From Enoplolaimus lenunculus (Eukaryota; Nematoda; Enoplea; Enoplida; Thoracostomopsidae): 64,000 bases of DNA. The translations under genes and the position numbers were made by a program. Location: the NCBI GenBank assembly GCA_030248215.1, contig JASANG010003310.1:1-64000 (forward strand). Direction: 5' to 3'. Shown one piece after another: positions 47,054 to 58,589 of this stretch (position 1 is the first letter of the stretch; every line of letters begins with the position of its first letter). The notes beneath the pieces are model-generated. The model did no database searches. It had not been told where the DNA came from and saw only the letters and a program-made list of their open reading frames with translations.

Positions 47054-48127
47054 ATTGTATTAAAACTGAAACGCAAAAACGGGTCAAATAAACACAAAAA
47101 CCGCTATAGATCAGTGGCAAAATCTGCACTCACTTGCGTCCTACACCGCAAAATTTCACACAAACGTCTTTTTGTAAATTAATTTGTCTGAACTTTTTGC
47201 GCACTGAATTATATAACTTCCGCAACTCCACGTATTCACTTTTAATTTATCAATGAGTTAAATGCGGAATTCATCTTTTATACAAAACCAAAACAGTGAA
47301 CGGTGGAGACACTTGGTTGAATTTTATGGAAAATTTGTCGAAATTTGTTAAAAAAAGCCGAAAATAAAAATTTAAAGCAAAACTAGCTCAGTTTTTTTTA
47401 CCTTAACCTGCATCTTGCTCCTGGCACTTGTCAGATTAATAGTTAAAAGTACAAACAGAGAGTCTGCCACCGCCTTGGGTATAAAGTCGACCTTAGCGTC
47501 AGTAATTTTTATAGAGGATCCCGCAACCTAAGTACATATTCACATAGTATTATATATTTTTGTAAAATTTGTATGAATATATGCTTGCCATGATGTAAAC
47601 GGAAATTGAAGTATAAAAGTTTCAAAAATATTTTATTTTTCAGCCAACACAATCGATACCGGCATATATTCATCGCTTTTTCAAAAACTCAAAAGAAAAA
47701 AATGGTGGATACAACGAAATTTTTAAGATTTTGGATGAATTTCAAAATTTTTTTCATTTCAAACAATTGCAGCATATCTGCAACGAATAAATCATTTTTC
47801 CACCAATACAACTGAAGTATACAAATATTCGCAAGACTTTCTAAGTTTAACAAAAAATTGCAGACAGGTTAATTTGTTGACCTCCAGCGATTTTCAGGTT
47901 ACGCCCTAATATCCGTTAATTCTTCCAACAATTTAAAGCTGAAAACCGTTGTTTCCAACACCGTTCTAATCACTTCTACCGATTTCAATAAAACACCATT
48001 AACATGGTTTAGATACCAGCTCATAACACCTGATCGATAACATAAAACATGAATTTATTTCAGTAAAAAAATTGTCAACAAACAGTAACAGAACAAGTAA
48101 ACAAAAATCTTTAATATCATACTCTCT
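47054..48127. other. 5' flank of the carboxylesterase gene
   Basis: The carboxylesterase promoter must lie just above 47053, but no motif was distinctive. A decayed hAT-like copy appears at about 47530-47906 (TTCAAAAATATTTTATTTTTCAG-type interior; right end GGTTACGCCCT). Confidence 0.45.
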
Positions 48128-48605
48128 ACATACAAAATAAATTGTCTTATACTCAAGAAATATTGTCTGAAATTTATAACATATGTCTTGATACGGACGA
48201 CATACGTCTTGAATTCCAGACATTTCTGAAATATAAAACAAATATTTCTGAAACATAAGACAAATATATCTGAAATACAAGTGGGGGGAGCCTAAGCTCA
48301 ACCCGAAAGATTCTTGAAATTTGATTATTTATATACAGTCCTGATAATATAATCGGAGCAACTTTTTACATACATAAAAATCAGAAAACTAGTCTTGAAT
48401 ATATCACAACTATTTCTTGAAATGAAGAAATTGTCTTATAAATTGGCAACAGTAATTTCTTCAATATTAAAGACATTTATGTTTTAACCATTTATGAAAC
48501 AAATTTCTGAGCTGTTTAAGGCTATTAATGTTTGAAATACAAGATGTCTTGCAAATTTTAGAAAGTAGGAGTCTTTAAATTTCAGGGCAATTTATTTTGT
48601 GTGCA
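48128..48605. mobile_element. Inverted-repeat element built of GTCTTGAAAT words
   Basis: Ends TACAAAATAAATTGTCTTAT and GGGCAATTTATTTTGTGTGC face each other. The interior is dense in GTCTTGAAAT / ATTTCTGAAA / AAGACA words in both orientations. About 480 bp, with no coding potential. Single copy in this window. Confidence 0.65.
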
Positions 48606-48989
48606 GTTCAAAGTTAAACATACGCATGGTAAACTGAATGTAAGCTCAGTAAACCATTCTTTGTCCAAACTGTTTAGCCTTTAATATAGAGCAAGGATAA
48701 TAATATATCAAATTAACTGTTGCAGATAGAACAAATCTTATATTTCTTTGACAGGGTCAATCATGCAGCTCCCCGTTCTATACCGGTACTGCGCCATGGC
48801 AACTATCGCTAACTTTGTAGCATCACCCCTGGTGTAGTTTGCAAGATATACTTTTAAAAACAATCCTACATAAACCGATAGGCAGTAGAGTATTCTTAAA
48901 GCTTCAACTTTCCACCCAGTACACCTTCACATTATCCAAAGCCCCCAAAAGCACAGAACCGGAATTCAACCAGTTAGAAAAATAAACAA

Positions 48990-49590
48990 AATACACGAAT
49001 ATGTTAACAAGGCAGCAGCAGCAACCACTATTCTCAAACCACTGTAAAACTTTTCAATTGGCTTAATTCGTCCGTCCAAAAATATTATTGCGATATGACA
49101 ACGAATTTTGAAAAAATTAGTATCAACTCGACCGAAGAGCAATTCAAAATTGAAAACCATTTTATGGCTTATGAGCGTTGCCGCACCTTATAGCTAACAT
49201 AGAAGGCAGCAGTGACAGCTACCACTATTCTCAAACCACTGTAAAATTTTTCAGTTGTCGCAATTCGTCTATTCCAAAATTAATGTGTTATAACAACGAA
49301 TTTTGAAAACATTAATTTCAATTCGACCGAAGAACAATTCAAAATTAAAAACCGTTTTATGTCTCATAAGCGCAGCCGCGCCTAAAGCTGAATTAATAGG
49401 CAACAGCAGCAGCTACAACTACCACTATTCTCAAAGCAGTGTAAAATTTTTCAGTTGTCGCAATTCGTCAAATTCTAAAATTAATGTGTTATAACAACGA
49501 ATTTTGAAAACATTAATTTCAATTCGACCGAAGAGCAATTCTCAAAGTGAAAAACTATTCATAGTTGATGAGCGTATACAGCGTCTAAAG
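48990..49590 (-). repeat. Three tandem ~195-bp units just past the NOP58 stop codon
   Basis: The anchor GACCGAAGAGCAATTC recurs at about 49130, 49326 (one change) and 49522, and CACTATTCTCAAA at about 49027, 49222 and 49428. Units 2 and 3 are closer to each other than to unit 1. On the minus strand, unit 1 contains an open frame (48966-49160) whose start FNFELLFGRVDTNFFKIRC resembles the translation of units 2 and 3 over about 20 residues, but those units hit stops soon after. The third unit touches the NOP58 stop codon, so part of the array is 3' UTR. Confidence 0.8.
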
Positions 49591-49591
49591 C

Positions 49592-52500
49592 TTAATCATT
49601 TTCCACTGCAGTTTTCTTCTTTTTCTTTTTCTTCGGTACCTCGACTGAAACAGAAATAACAAAATCAAGTCTTGTTGCTGTTTAGATTTTGCGTTATACT
49701 TTTGTGTGCTACACGATTACCGGAATCTGCCGTTCGCCGCCTCGAGTCAATATTAAAGTAGATGCGACACGCGGCGGCGGTTACAATACAACCTTACAAC
49801 ATCACAACGGTTTGTTTTTCGAACACCGGTTGATTTCTTACAAAATTTGTTTCACATTCCCTGAGCCTAGAGCAAATCTTGCCTAATGCGAGTAGTATCT
49901 GTTCCAGTTTTGTCAATATTCACAAATATAAGTAGCGACAATTAAAATTTAGAGCCAAAATACGAACCTCCACCAGTATCTTGCAGTGCTTCGGCAGCTT
50001 CAAGTGCTTCTTCTTTATCTTTCTTCTTCTTTTTCTTTTTCTTTACGGACTCTGGATTCGAAATTTATATTAAACCGTGTCACAGAATATACATTTTATT
50101 GGCGTTATTCATCGATATTCACTACACAAAATGTGTCAATGCTACTAAATTGCAGCGCACACGCCCACTACGCAATGAAAAAACCATTTTTTATAATCTG
50201 CATCTGGTAAACTAAGCAATTATTGAGAAGACTAAATTTTCAAAGGTCATTCAACTTAGTAACTAACCTCTCTTACAACAACCTGCAATGCTTTTATCTT
50301 GCTACCCAAAAAACTTTATTTGTCTCTTCGTTCATGTTAACTACAAAGGCCTATCCACTAAGCGTCTTCCAGTCAACAAGTCCCCATAATTAACATGGAC
50401 AGTACTCTCTATCATTGAGAAATAAAATTTTCATTCTTCCAGTCAGCAAGTCTCCATAATTAACATGGACAGTACTCTCTATCGCTTGAGAAATAAAATT
50501 TTCATTAGAAAGGAACCTCAATAACTAATTTTTCCAACAATTATCTGCAACACTAGTATTCATATTCCAGAGGTTATTTGCTACTAACCCTTTGCTGTTG
50601 CTATCCTTAGACTCTATATTTCTCTCAGCTCAAATTAATTATAGTTGCCTGCCTACTGGAAGTCTCCGAGGGTCCAGTGTACAGGACTCTATAATTAACA
50701 TGGGTCTTTCTCTCTGTCTTATTCTTGCTTACCGTCACCCACGTGTCCATTTGTCGTCTGGAGGCTACCTTGGTCTACAGACCTTCCTGCATACGCGCCC
50801 ACATCGATTTCTTGTTTCACTTCCAGCTGTTCCTCAGTTTTTATCCGCTTGGCTAATGGTTTTCCAAAACTAGGCGGCCCACTGTCCAGTTCTTCAATCG
50901 GTCGTTTGCGTCCAATTGTTATATCCGCTGCATTATCGTACGTTTTAATGTCCCTATAAAATCCAAACTCACGTCAAATTTTAGCAGTAAAAGCTGAAAA
51001 CACGAAATCAGCTTTACAGAAGTTACACTGACCATACCGCAAAAATTAAAATACCAGGTAAACATTAAAAACTATAGTACAAATGCAACGCTATACACCT
51101 TTCAAAAACAGTGAAATAATAAAACTGCACTACTAAATAACTTTACTGTCCCGACAGTATGTCGAATACACAGTGCTTTAAAATGCCAACATGTCACTAG
51201 CACAATAGCATCGGTATAGACGCGTCATAAAGCTAACGCCTTCAGCGTTAGAGTAGCACTATACTTTTGTTGTGCCGTCCGTCACCAGTCTGGCGCCGTC
51301 CGTCACCCGGTCGGCGCCACCCTTCACCATGCGTCATCCGTACATCAGCGTGTGTAATTTGTGAACGACAACTCACGGTCACGCACAACGCCGGACGCCG
51401 ACGGATGGCGCCGCACGACGAATATACCACCACTTGGCTTATGCATACAACTGAAGCGATTCAGGATTATACTACAACTTTTATCAACGACGACTTACGA
51501 TTTGAACTGATGCTTTTCCTGCCGAGCTTTCGTTTTACCCATACCAGTGATCCTTTTCGACTGAAGTAACATCAATAACAGAATCAGACAAATAAGCATT
51601 AAAGCTAAAAACTTGATATCACAGTCGCAAACGCGAAACTGCAAAACCAAGTTGTAAGCTAAAGCTATATATTGCATTTCTGAAAACACTCTCCTGATTA
51701 ATTCTCTTCAAATTTCACGTTTGTTTATACATCTTCCATTGGTTTCGCAATTCGCATTCGAAATTTTTGAAATAAATTGAAAAATGATAATACGTGTTAA
51801 GTTTTGTTCATTGTTCACACAGAGAATATTGTGACAAATGAACAAAATTATTAAGAATAATTACCCCAATATTTTGTAACGCGTTCATTCTGATTTCAAG
51901 TGTTGCACGATGTTCAATACCAAGTTCTGCAGAATGATCTTCGCCTAATGCATCAACACGGCATGCTAAAGCAGCTTTAGCCGCCAACATTCGTGATATC
52001 TGTAAAATAATAAACAACAAAATAAGATAATATAATCTATGGGATTGCAGAGATATGACTCAGTCCGATTTTAACTACAGCCAATATTCGACTAAATTGT
52101 CGAAGTTATGACTGAAATCAAAGCATTCTAAAGTTTTCACATCAAAATACAACGCTAAAATAAATTTGTCGCTATCGTTCAATGCATATTACAATACAAA
52201 AGAGTTGATCGGGCACAAGTAATTAGTTACAGATTCCCTGTAAACCTACCTTGCCCTTGAGTTTCGCAGGTGCTTGTCCAATCAACTGTGCATGATATAT
52301 GAGACCATATTTCGGTGTATCTTTTTTCGTTTTCAACGCACGGAATAAGGCTTTTTCAGAACCTAATATTTGCACCGTTGAGGCAGGATACTTGGCCAAA
52401 TTCATCAGTGAACCTAAAATCAAGCAGGCAATAATGAATTTACTAAAACGTTCATTTACAGTAGCAAACAGAAGTATAATTCACTTTCTTATGAGTAACG

Positions 52501-55500
52501 AGACCCGTCACCAAATGATAATAAGGAATTGAAGTTTTCACCGAAATAGTAGCAAGGATCAAATTTTCTGCGGTAATTCCGACCAGAACCGAATTTGCGG
52601 TGAATTCATGGTTTATCTCATTCAGGGTCGGGCGCAAAGGAAGGTTGGCCTGGATGGCCGATCTACCAAATGTTTTATACCCGCTTGAACAACAAATCGC
52701 CTCCAAGAAAATAATTCATGGAACCGACAGTGACTCCATTGATATCACCTTTTCAGGTCAGAGTTTACTTACCCGCGTGGGCAATAAGGCGTGCAGCGAC
52801 CAGCTCGCCTAAAAGTGCTGTCACATTTGGTGCAAGAGCCATCATTCGGTTTTTCAAATAATCGTACAGTTGCGTTCGGTACTCCGAAATTTCGATTATC
52901 TAAAATCAAATGAAAGAATAATTTGATTAAAGTGATATACAGAATTAATGCAAACCCCGTTCTCTTGAAATATCTTAAAAACACAGTCACTCACCACTAC
53001 ACACGTTATGGACCTAGTTAAGCTTACCTGATCACATAGCGCTTGTATATTAATAATGTCCAGGTCAGATATTTCAGTGCCCATGCTAATCTGAGCTGCT
53101 TCTTTAAGCTGTTGCTCCATTTCGGCGGACACTAAAGTCGACAAATCAACGCTTGTGGTGTTTTCTCTCATTCCTATAAAATAAATTCAATTGGAGAAGC
53201 ACAATACATTAGAATAGCAAAGCTAACGTGTTTCGAAAAGAAATGATACCGAGTGTTGCTATCTATCTTGAGTATTAATATCCGAAAAATAAATTTAAAA
53301 ATCGTAAACTAATATTAATAGGTTTTTAAAATATTAATCAACCTACCAACTAATTTGACAACTTTAGCGAACAAATAATGATCTTGAACAATTTTAACTA
53401 ATTCTGGAAAATGCCAGCCGTACCATTCGCGACAACGCATGACGTAGTTGTTCAGTTCTTTGTCTAAATCGTCTAGTAGTGCTGAAAATGTCAAAAAATC
53501 CAGAATAAATTATAAACTAATTTTATTTTAAAAATATCAACAAATTTTCTAATATGAATGTGAAAATAATGTGAACAACCCTCTTGCCTATATACAATCA
53601 TAAGACCACAAACGGTGATAAATACATGCACTGACAACTTTGCCAATGGCAAAATTGTCAAGCTGCATTTTTATTAGTCCATGTGGCAAACCTAATGTAT
53701 GAAGCAAAAAAATAAAAGCTCAACCTCCATGTGGCAAACCTAATGTATAAAGCAAAAAGAATAAAAGCTCAACCTACACACAGCCTGAATTATCATTGTA
53801 TCTATTTTCTCGGGATTAAACTTCAACTTGTATCGCGACAAACTGCAAGAAAAACAAAGTGTAAAAATAAACAATCTCTATATTGTGTAGTGTGTACAGC
53901 AAACCGTGAGAAGATAAAAATACAGTGTACAGTAATTTTTTGAGATTTTCATATTTTTGATTCGAGAACCGAGCGTGATAGCAGGGTGGCACCGAACCCA
54001 CGAGTTGACAGAATCCGAATCCAGTGCTAATTTGCCAAATCCGAAACCGAATCTGAATTCTGCATGTTGCAAATTTCAGATATAACTATAATTTGTTTCA
54101 GAATATCAACGCAATGCCAGCCGTAGAACTTTTAATACGTCAATATATTTCGTCCCGACGTCAGTTCTGAGATATCTCACCTGAAATAAAAAATATTGAT
54201 TTTTATAGCAAGGTATTTATAAATTTTATTGCTTAAAAATGAAAAACATATTGCCGAACTTTGTTGGATTCGGCTTTTGGATTCGTTTTTTCCACAACCG
54301 AATCCGAACCTTTGTTGCCACCCTGAGTGATAGGATTGTTTTTCATGCGAATCAATAACGAATAGTATATAAATATTAAAGCAATGTCCCTAAGCGAGTC
54401 TCCCATCTCACAGGTGCTGAGATGCATCGTATACCCTAGCCACAGTGTTGTGAAGAGACAGTTGGATGGGAATCACATCCAAACACGATACAAGTATAAT
54501 GGCATCATGTATGGTAGCATTACATGGCATAGAGCCCACAAGGTGCTTTCACACGGTTGTTTATTTTGCTAATTTTGTAAGTATGCACTGCAGAACATCG
54601 ATTTGAAATGAAAATTAGTACGTAACATGGCTAACTTAAAAACTCTGGCTTTTTTCCGTTAAGTGCCCGCCAGCAGGGTTGGATTTTAAAAGGTTTTCAT
54701 ATTTAAGCTTCTCACGACCTCGTAATTATTTCAAATCGAAGTTTGAATTTTAAGAAAATTTGATTTTTTATGTCTAAAAATTTACATACGGTTCGGCGCA
54801 GTTTGTCGTGCTGTGTCGAATAATGCTAATTTTGCGGCAATCTGACCGCTACGTACCTAACGAGATAGAGATACGGCTAAAGAAGTTGGTAAAATAAATC
54901 TTCGTTGCTTACATTTTTTATTTACCACTTTAGTGTATCTAAGTCTGATCTTCTTGACTTGCTTAAAAATCTAATTGCTGCAGCACTATTGACGACCATA
55001 ACCAAATTAAACCACTATCTACCTGTGCGCAAGTCCTAACGCCATAGCAGCAAATTCTTGTCTAGGCAGTTCACTGACTAGTGTATCGAGTTGATTACGA
55101 ATTCCGCGCATCAACTCGTGAACGCTGTTGTTATACACGCATGGAATGTTTAATTTATCCTAAAAGTAATCACAACACATCAAGTATAAGTAAGTATAAA
55201 ACAGGGTTCGAAAGTTTTGAGAAAATTTCCTTAACGCTCCTTTACTGAGGAAAACCATTTTCCTATAAAATAAAAAGTAAGTCATCGATGAATTTTTGAC
55301 ATCAAATTGAACTGACACAAACATAACGATACTCCACTCCTGTAATGACAGAAATAGCCGATATACACAAGTTTGCAGAAAGCCGCTAACCTAAACATTC
55401 CGGTTCCGGTTTGTAATCATAAAATCCGAACCGGCTAAACTGAAACCGCAAATTCCGGTCGGTCGAATCCTGGTATACAACATGACTTATATACATGACA

Positions 55501-57377
55501 GTCTCAAATTGGAGATGTACGCCACCATTACGGTGTCCTGATGACAGTCTAAAAGGGGCTTGCACATTTCAATAAGGATTTTCTACAAAAAACTGGTAAA
55601 ACTTGTTTTTCAAAAGAAGAATTTACTTATGGAAAACATAAAAAAGGCTTTTACCTGAACAAAATATTCTTCGATTACCAATTAAACACAAGTACGATAT
55701 CACAATATGCTTGCACTTTACACTACCTTAATCAGGTTGCCTAACTTCGCATCGCCCACTGCCAGTTTGTCTTGCATTTCATTGATGACACATTTTTTCA
55801 ATAACTTCTTCAACGTTTTCCCAAGCTTTCCGTCCAAATATGACGCGGTTGCTACATATAAAAGCGACAAGACGTCATATGTAAAGTCACCACATATGAA
55901 ATATACAAAGCTTGTCTTATACGTACACAACTCCGATTCATGGTTCAAGTTTCCGATCAAGCTGCACTCATATATGCTGGCTTGTCCACAGCTTGAAAAT
56001 TTCCGCTGGGGGCGTTTCCTGGGGGGCAGCTGATTTTGCTGGGGGGATATTACTGACAACTTAACCAGAAGTTGAAAGAAGTACAATTATATAAAATATA
56101 GATAATCTATAATTGAAACTGTGATTAATATATATTTTATATATTAGTCACAGCTTCTGTTTATCATAAGGCTCAGGCGGGTTGAACTTGCTGCTGCAAG
56201 GTACTTTCGAATGCTGTATGCCCAGAAACGGTCTTTATGTAATTGTGCTTTTTTCAATTCATTATTGAACTGTATTAGTTGCTACGGGTATTTAACGCTA
56301 TTAAAAAATTATGAGTACTCAGCCTAATATAAAATCATATTTTGCCGAATGTCCGCCTCAAAAGAAGTCCAGGTCTTTACGTTTAACATTGAAAATTTTT
56401 GGCCAAGAAAGGTCCTGGGGGGCCAGGTATACATCTTCGGATCCTTAGGCAAACGCTCTACCACTCTGCCACGCAGCCGGCCTTTGCAGCTGCTTTTTTC
56501 ATCGACTATTTGTGTCTACATCATGCTGCCGGAAAGCATACGTACTATATATAATGTGTAGTGTATTGCATAATATATTGCATATGCATCAGGAGGACAG
56601 GCATTTGTCACATGCTTATACCAACCTGTCAAAGCGTCCGATGTATCTTTGAATTTTTTGAATGCCTGGAGCTCTAATCTGAAATTAAGGCGAGAATAAT
56701 TTAAAATATTTTACAGAATACCTACTAATCCAGATTACTGGGAATAAAATTGCAACGTCCCAAATCACTACGATATGTAGGTACATCTCTTCCAATCTAA
56801 TTAATTCGCACCTTCGCACAATTAGTTTCTGTTCCGCTTGTAGGTAACTTAGAACTGACAAACGATCTTGCAACTAGGGATGTGCCAATTAATGGGCATC
56901 GGAACTACAAAATAATCTTAACGGTTCTTTAAGTGACCTGTACTAAAATTGGAACTAGTATCGGTAACGGCAAAATTGGAAAATACGGATCTGCATCGTT
57001 ATCGACATCGGCATGAATTTTGGTATCGGCACGCCACTACTTGCAACAGCGAAACACACTTACAATGAATTCGCTTTCTCGGGAGATTCAAACTCTTTCC
57101 AAATATTATCCGGTTCTCTGATCTTTTGTTCATCTTTTACCTGCAACCATTAAAGTCAAGTAGGTATATCTAGCTTAACAAACGCGCGTCACTTACAAGG
57201 CGCCAGATTAACTTCAGCACATTAGCAGTTTAGCGAAGACCATTTATGAACTGATTATAAGCAGCTTACAACGTTTCGTCGAAACATTAGACAGTGATCA
57301 ATATAATTTCACGTTTCATACATTTTGATTACCTGGAATAGAGCATATCCCGCAGCAGTCTCAAACAAAACCAACAT
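49592..57377 (-). CDS. NOP58: NOP58, box C/D snoRNP core protein
   Basis: Nucleolar core protein of box C/D snoRNPs. With fibrillarin, NOP56 and the 15.5K protein it guides rRNA 2'-O-methylation and pre-rRNA processing. Fifteen exons (minus): 57377-57333, 57140-57064, 56678-56626, 55851-55727, 55159-55023, 53842-53778, 53481-53347, 53173-53028, 52899-52773, 52413-52250, 51999-51865, 51560-51499, 50953-50733, 50051-49974 and 49644-49592. Every junction is GT/AG with matching phase, giving 540 residues (human about 529). Domains: N-terminal NOP5NT ([15 protein letters not shown] onward), NOSIC/coiled coil (about 146-260, [20 protein letters not shown]), and the Nop RNP-binding domain (about 262-420) with signature [20 protein letters not shown] and [18 protein letters not shown]. 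The tail has two Lys clusters ([14 protein letters not shown] and [14 protein letters not shown]), as in the KKE/D tail of NOP58/NOP56. GMGKTKAR and the overall best fit favour NOP58 over NOP56. No frame break was found. Confidence 0.97.
50367..50512. repeat. ~73-bp tandem duplication in NOP58 intron 13
   Basis: Two near-identical units with CTTCCAGTCAACAAGTCCCC / CTTCCAGTCAGCAAGTCTCC, TAATTAACATGGACAGTACT and GAGAAATAAAATTTTCATT. A third, diverged piece lies near 50655-50705. Confidence 0.9.
51249..51437. mobile_element. GCGGCGCCGTCCGTC inverted-repeat element, unexpanded copy
   Basis: Left part GTAGCACTATACTTTTGTTG then GCCGTCCGTCACC; right part GGATGGCGCCGCACGACGAA then TATACCACCA. It lacks the minisatellite of the 18.2 kb copy. 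It lies in NOP58 intron 12, between exons 51499-51560 and 50733-50953. Confidence 0.75.
53687..53780. repeat. ~45-bp tandem duplication covering a NOP58 splice donor
   Basis: GGCAAACCTAATGTAT, AAGCAAAAA and AATAAAAGCTCAACCT occur twice, at about 53687-53729 and 53733-53776. The second copy adjoins the donor of exon 53842-53778. The first carries a decoy donor-like sequence (CATGGAGGTTGAG on the minus strand). Confidence 0.85.
53982..54325. mobile_element. hAT-like element, GATTCGG type, in NOP58 intron 5
   Basis: Starts CAGGGTGGCACCGAACCCAC and ends CCTTTGTTGCCACCCTG; the interior matches 35357-35729 reversed. Flanks are CGTGATAG and AGTGATAG. The host sequence on both sides matches 23821-23960, which lacks the insertion and so acts as an empty site. 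Confidence 0.9.
56424..56482 (-). repeat. tRNA-like module with conserved 5' leader, partial, minus strand
   Basis: Minus strand GGCCGGCTGCGTGGCAGAGT then GGTAGAGCGTTTGCCTAAGG; the A-box-like part is clear, the 3' half is decayed. Its leader (plus 56483-56625) contains CGGCAGCATGATGTAGAC and TAGTCGATGAAAAAAGCAGC, aligning with the 58 kb leaders. It lies in NOP58 intron 3. Confidence 0.5.
56875..57039. mobile_element. hAT-like mini-element, TATCGG type, in NOP58 intron 2
   Basis: 165 bp. It starts TAGGGATGTGCCAATTAATG and ends TTGGTATCGGCACGCCACTA. It is flanked by perfect 8-bp copies of CTTGCAAC (56867-56874 and 57040-57047). The right flank lies 16 bp from the donor of NOP58 exon 2. Confidence 0.9.
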
Positions 57378-58224
57378 TATTCCCTATGTAGTTTGCATAC
57401 TAGTGCTTTGCTTAATGAAACTAAAGATAACAAGCGTAAAATCGCAACTACAAAACCACAAATAAAAAATTATTTTATACGAATTTCTAATAATAGTATA
57501 AGATGGCATCACAGTTTTGGACACAGTTTCTGCATGTCACGGACACAAACATTTGTATTTTAAACCGAGACCCGTTTAAACAAAACTCGGCAAACTTTGG
57601 AACTAGCTATATAAATACCAGAACGTCTTGTATTGGCCAAGTGTCAGGAACGCAACTACAGAGTTTTGACGAAATATTTGTATATTACAAAATTAAGTTG
57701 TTTATTATTACGCTGGTGTAATTACTGCGTCAATACTTTCACTATGCTTAAAGGTTGAGTGCAGCAAAATTTCGTGGATATTTGCTAAAGTCCATGTTCT
57801 AAAATTAACTCCATTTGTTATGAGTCTTCTGCTTCACTAAAATTCTAGCCTTCGCCCTATTAAATTCGCATTAGTTTTATATTTACGATCTTAACAATAT
57901 AGTAAAGTTTTGATAAAGTCTAACGGAAAATTCTTTGGGGGGAACGCATTAACAGCTTTGATTAGACAGAATCCAAAGAGATTTTTTCATACCGTTTTTC
58001 AACACGTAGAGGCCTGCGGTCTCTTAGTACAGCTTGGGTTTTAGTTGAATGTGCAATAGCTCGCTTAGTACATGTTAATTACATATCTAGGACTAAGGCA
58101 ATAGCAGATAACGTTGTAACATTGAAATGCTTCAGAGTTTTCAACATATGTTTCAGGTCACTCAAAAAAGTCTGCAGAATACCCCATTGCAGTTTCTTTA
58201 CAAGAAGTAAATTTTGCTTTGCTG
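57378..58224. other. Upstream flank of NOP58
   Basis: Part of the shared space between the divergent NOP58 and TIM50 genes. AT-rich, with short open frames (57503-57721) lacking any domain. No core promoter motif was clear enough to call. Confidence 0.45.
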
Positions 58225-58480
58225 GGTCCAGGACATTTTTTACTGTGCGCAACAAGTAGGACAGCTATTTATAAGCATGTGGCAAATGCTTGTCCGTTAT
58301 GTGCACGTACAAGTGCAGTGCACTGTGTGTACGTTTGCCGGCAGAATACTGTCGACATATATAATGAACGATAAAAGTAGTTGGAAAGGCGGGCTATGTA
58401 TTGCAGTTGTAACAGCGTCTGCCTGACACGCAGGTCGGTAAATCGAAACCACCCACAACCCGCTTTTCCATCTGCTTAGT
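58225..58480 (+). repeat. tRNA-like module with 5' leader, unit 1
   Basis: The leader (TGTCCGTTATGTGCACGTAC, CTGTCGACATATATAATG, GATAAAAGTAGTTGG) precedes a tRNA-like unit at 58387-58463. That unit has CTGCCTGACACGCAG forming an anticodon stem with loop CTGACAC (GAC, valine-like). The 3' pairing is poor. A TTTT run follows. Unit 2, at 58590-58860, repeats the whole arrangement about 355 bp on. Confidence 0.6.
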
Positions 58481-58589
58481 TAAAAGGTCTAAAGTCCCAG
58501 TTCTGACCTAGATTGTCAAGAGGCTACGCCGTGAGCGCAATGGTAAATTGTCGCACTGTGAACCGGTATCCAGTCGAAAATAGGATGGA

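Noticed and set aside
52452-52706. 84-codon minus-strand frame inside NOP58 intron 9
   Set aside because: It lies wholly between two exons whose phases already match, and it has no domain. Retaining it would break the NOP58 frame.
49592-57377. NOP56 instead of NOP58
   Set aside because: The N-terminus ([15 protein letters not shown]), total length and Lys-rich tail pattern fit NOP58 better. The two are paralogues and share the Nop domain.
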